A stretch of 64,000 bases of DNA, taken from positions 216,405-280,404 of the forward strand of contig NZ_LZMD01000046.1 of assembly GCF_001668575.1 (NCBI RefSeq), written 5' to 3'. This document shows positions 63,430 through 64,000 of the stretch, piece after piece. The translations under genes were made by a program, and so were the position numbers. Under the pieces are notes generated by a model. It searched no databases. It was given only the letters and a program-made list of their open reading frames with translations, and had not been told where the DNA came from. The DNA is from Mycobacterium sp. 1164985.4. GTDB lineage: Bacteria > Actinomycetota > Actinomycetes > Mycobacteriales > Mycobacteriaceae. How positions within the stretch are numbered: the first letter of the stretch is position 1; every line of letters begins with the position of its first letter.

Positions 63430-64000
63430 CCGCGCAGCACGCCGAGGCGGCGGATCGCCTCGTCCAGCGTGTCGTCGCGTTTGCAGAAGGCGAAGCGCAC
63501 CAGATGTTTCCACGCACCCGCGTGCTCGCCACCTCCATCGCAGAACGCCGACATCGGGATTGCGGCCACCCCCGCGCGATGCGGTAGCTCGGCGCAGAAC
63601 GCGGCGCTGTCGCTGAAGCCGAGCGGACGCGGATCGGCGCACAGGAAGTACGTGCCGAAGCTGTCGTGTACCTCGAAGCCGAGATCGTCCAGCGCCGTGC
63701 CAAGACGGTTCCGCTTGTCCTGCAAAGACTCCCGTAGCGCGGTCACCCACTCGCCCTCGTTGTCGAGCGCGTGCGCGACCGCGGGCTGGAACGGCGCGCC
63801 GCCGACATAGGAGAGGTATTGCTTGGCCGCCCGCACCCCTGCGATGAGATCGGCCGGGCCACACGCCCAGCCGATCTTCCAGCCGGTGACATTGAACATC
63901 TTGGCGGCGCTCGAGATCGTGACGGTGCGGTCGGCCATGCCGGGATAGGACGCGAGCGGGATGTGGCGGCGGCCGTCAAAGACGAGGTGCTCGTAGACCG
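63426..64000 (-). CDS. dapC: N-succinyldiaminopimelate aminotransferase-like, N-terminus off the window
   Basis: Only the C-terminal part, about 190 of an expected ~390 residues, is present and open to the window edge. The PLP Lys lies in TISSAAKMFNVTGWKIGWACG at about 63900. GTYFLCADPRPLG and RFAFCKRDDTLDEAIRRL agree with the Rv0858c type, which makes LL-diaminopimelate precursors for peptidoglycan and lysine; related kynurenine aminotransferases share the fold, so the name rests partly on position after the SRPBCC genes. Confidence 0.85.
   Translation of the reverse strand, partial: VYEHLVFDGRRHIPLASYPGMADRTVTISSAAKMFNVTGWKIGWACGPADLIAGVRAAKQYLSYVGGAPFQPAVAHALDNEGEWVTALRESLQDKRNRLGTALDDLGFEVHDSFGTYFLCADPRPLGFSDSAAFCAELPHRAGVAAIPMSAFCDGGGEHAGAWKHLVRFAFCKRDDTLDEAIRRLGVLRG

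Noticed and set aside
61996..63864. Open frame of 622 codons on the minus strand across SRPBCC 3 and the LLM gene
   Set aside because: Opposite two recognisable genes, composition of a shadow frame, no domain.

Overview
The window reads as chromosome of a fast-growing mycobacterium (Mycolicibacterium type). It is GC-rich throughout. It carries mycothiol synthase, the lipomannan factor LmeA, the mycolate desaturase DesA1, a complete yrbE-mce operon and an orphan Mce protein, and many genes start without a leader. Gene order follows the M. tuberculosis Rv0799c-Rv0826 block (DyP peroxidase, pepC, purL, purF, purM, ygfZ, pabC, nitrobindin, sseC2-cysA2, thiX, lmeA, glnR, mshD, pst-phoU, LCP protein, dus, desA1). 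The last 6 kb follows Rv0854-Rv0858c (SRPBCC proteins, far, dapC). The order and family comparisons are from memory; no database search was run.

Layout. 1-9.2 kb: a DyP peroxidase running off the left edge, then a mostly plus-strand run with purL inside a chain of 1-4 bp overlaps (antiporter, purL, membrane hydrolase, CPBP protease, SDR). 9.2-18.3 kb: orphan MceA, SCP-like protein, a decayed membrane-protein gene, then purF, purM, ygfZ and pabC. 18.35-18.68 kb: a promoter - very strong Shine-Dalgarno - short ORF - terminator unit that looks like a small RNA or leader-peptide gene. 19.5-23.8 kb: minus-strand sulfur and redox block whose DUF4395-cysA2-sseC2 operon is preceded by a leaderless ORF with six consecutive Cys codons. 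24-30.4 kb: glnR-mshD, then pstSCAB and convergent phoU, both with matching PHO boxes. 30.5-35 kb: LCP ligase, dus, desA1. 35.2-36.8 kb: three tandem secreted PASTA-like paralogues. 38.8-39.4 kb: tRNA Lys (minus) and Glu-Asp-Phe (plus). 39.4-49 kb: accessory metabolism (amide channel plus cysteine hydrolase, P450-SDR, a TetR locus with twin operators, an FAD oxidoreductase). 49.1-58.5 kb: yrbEA-yrbEB-mceABCDEF. 58.5-64 kb: SnoaL protein, three SRPBCC proteins, CDF transporter, frameshifted far, LLM oxidoreductase, dapC running off the right edge.

Most unusual observation: at the mceD/mceE junction about 119 bp (55889-56007) lie in inverted orientation between 7-bp inverted repeats (CCGCCAC / GTGGCGG). 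As written, MceD ends in an unrelated basic tail and MceE has no start codon and no lipoprotein signal. Flipping the segment by hand restores a 423-residue MceD ending in a Gly-Leu-Pro-Gly-Met-Met motif, a GTGA overlap, and a 373-residue MceE with a signal peptide and LAGC lipobox. It is either a real micro-inversion or an assembly artefact; raw reads would decide.

Regulation visible in the sequence includes leaderless promoters (TANNNT 6-8 nt before the start codon) in front of about nine genes, PHO boxes (GTTCACC-N4-GTTCACC) at pstS and phoU, a TGTCAATATTGACA-type operator pair around a TetR gene, and the polycysteine attenuator.
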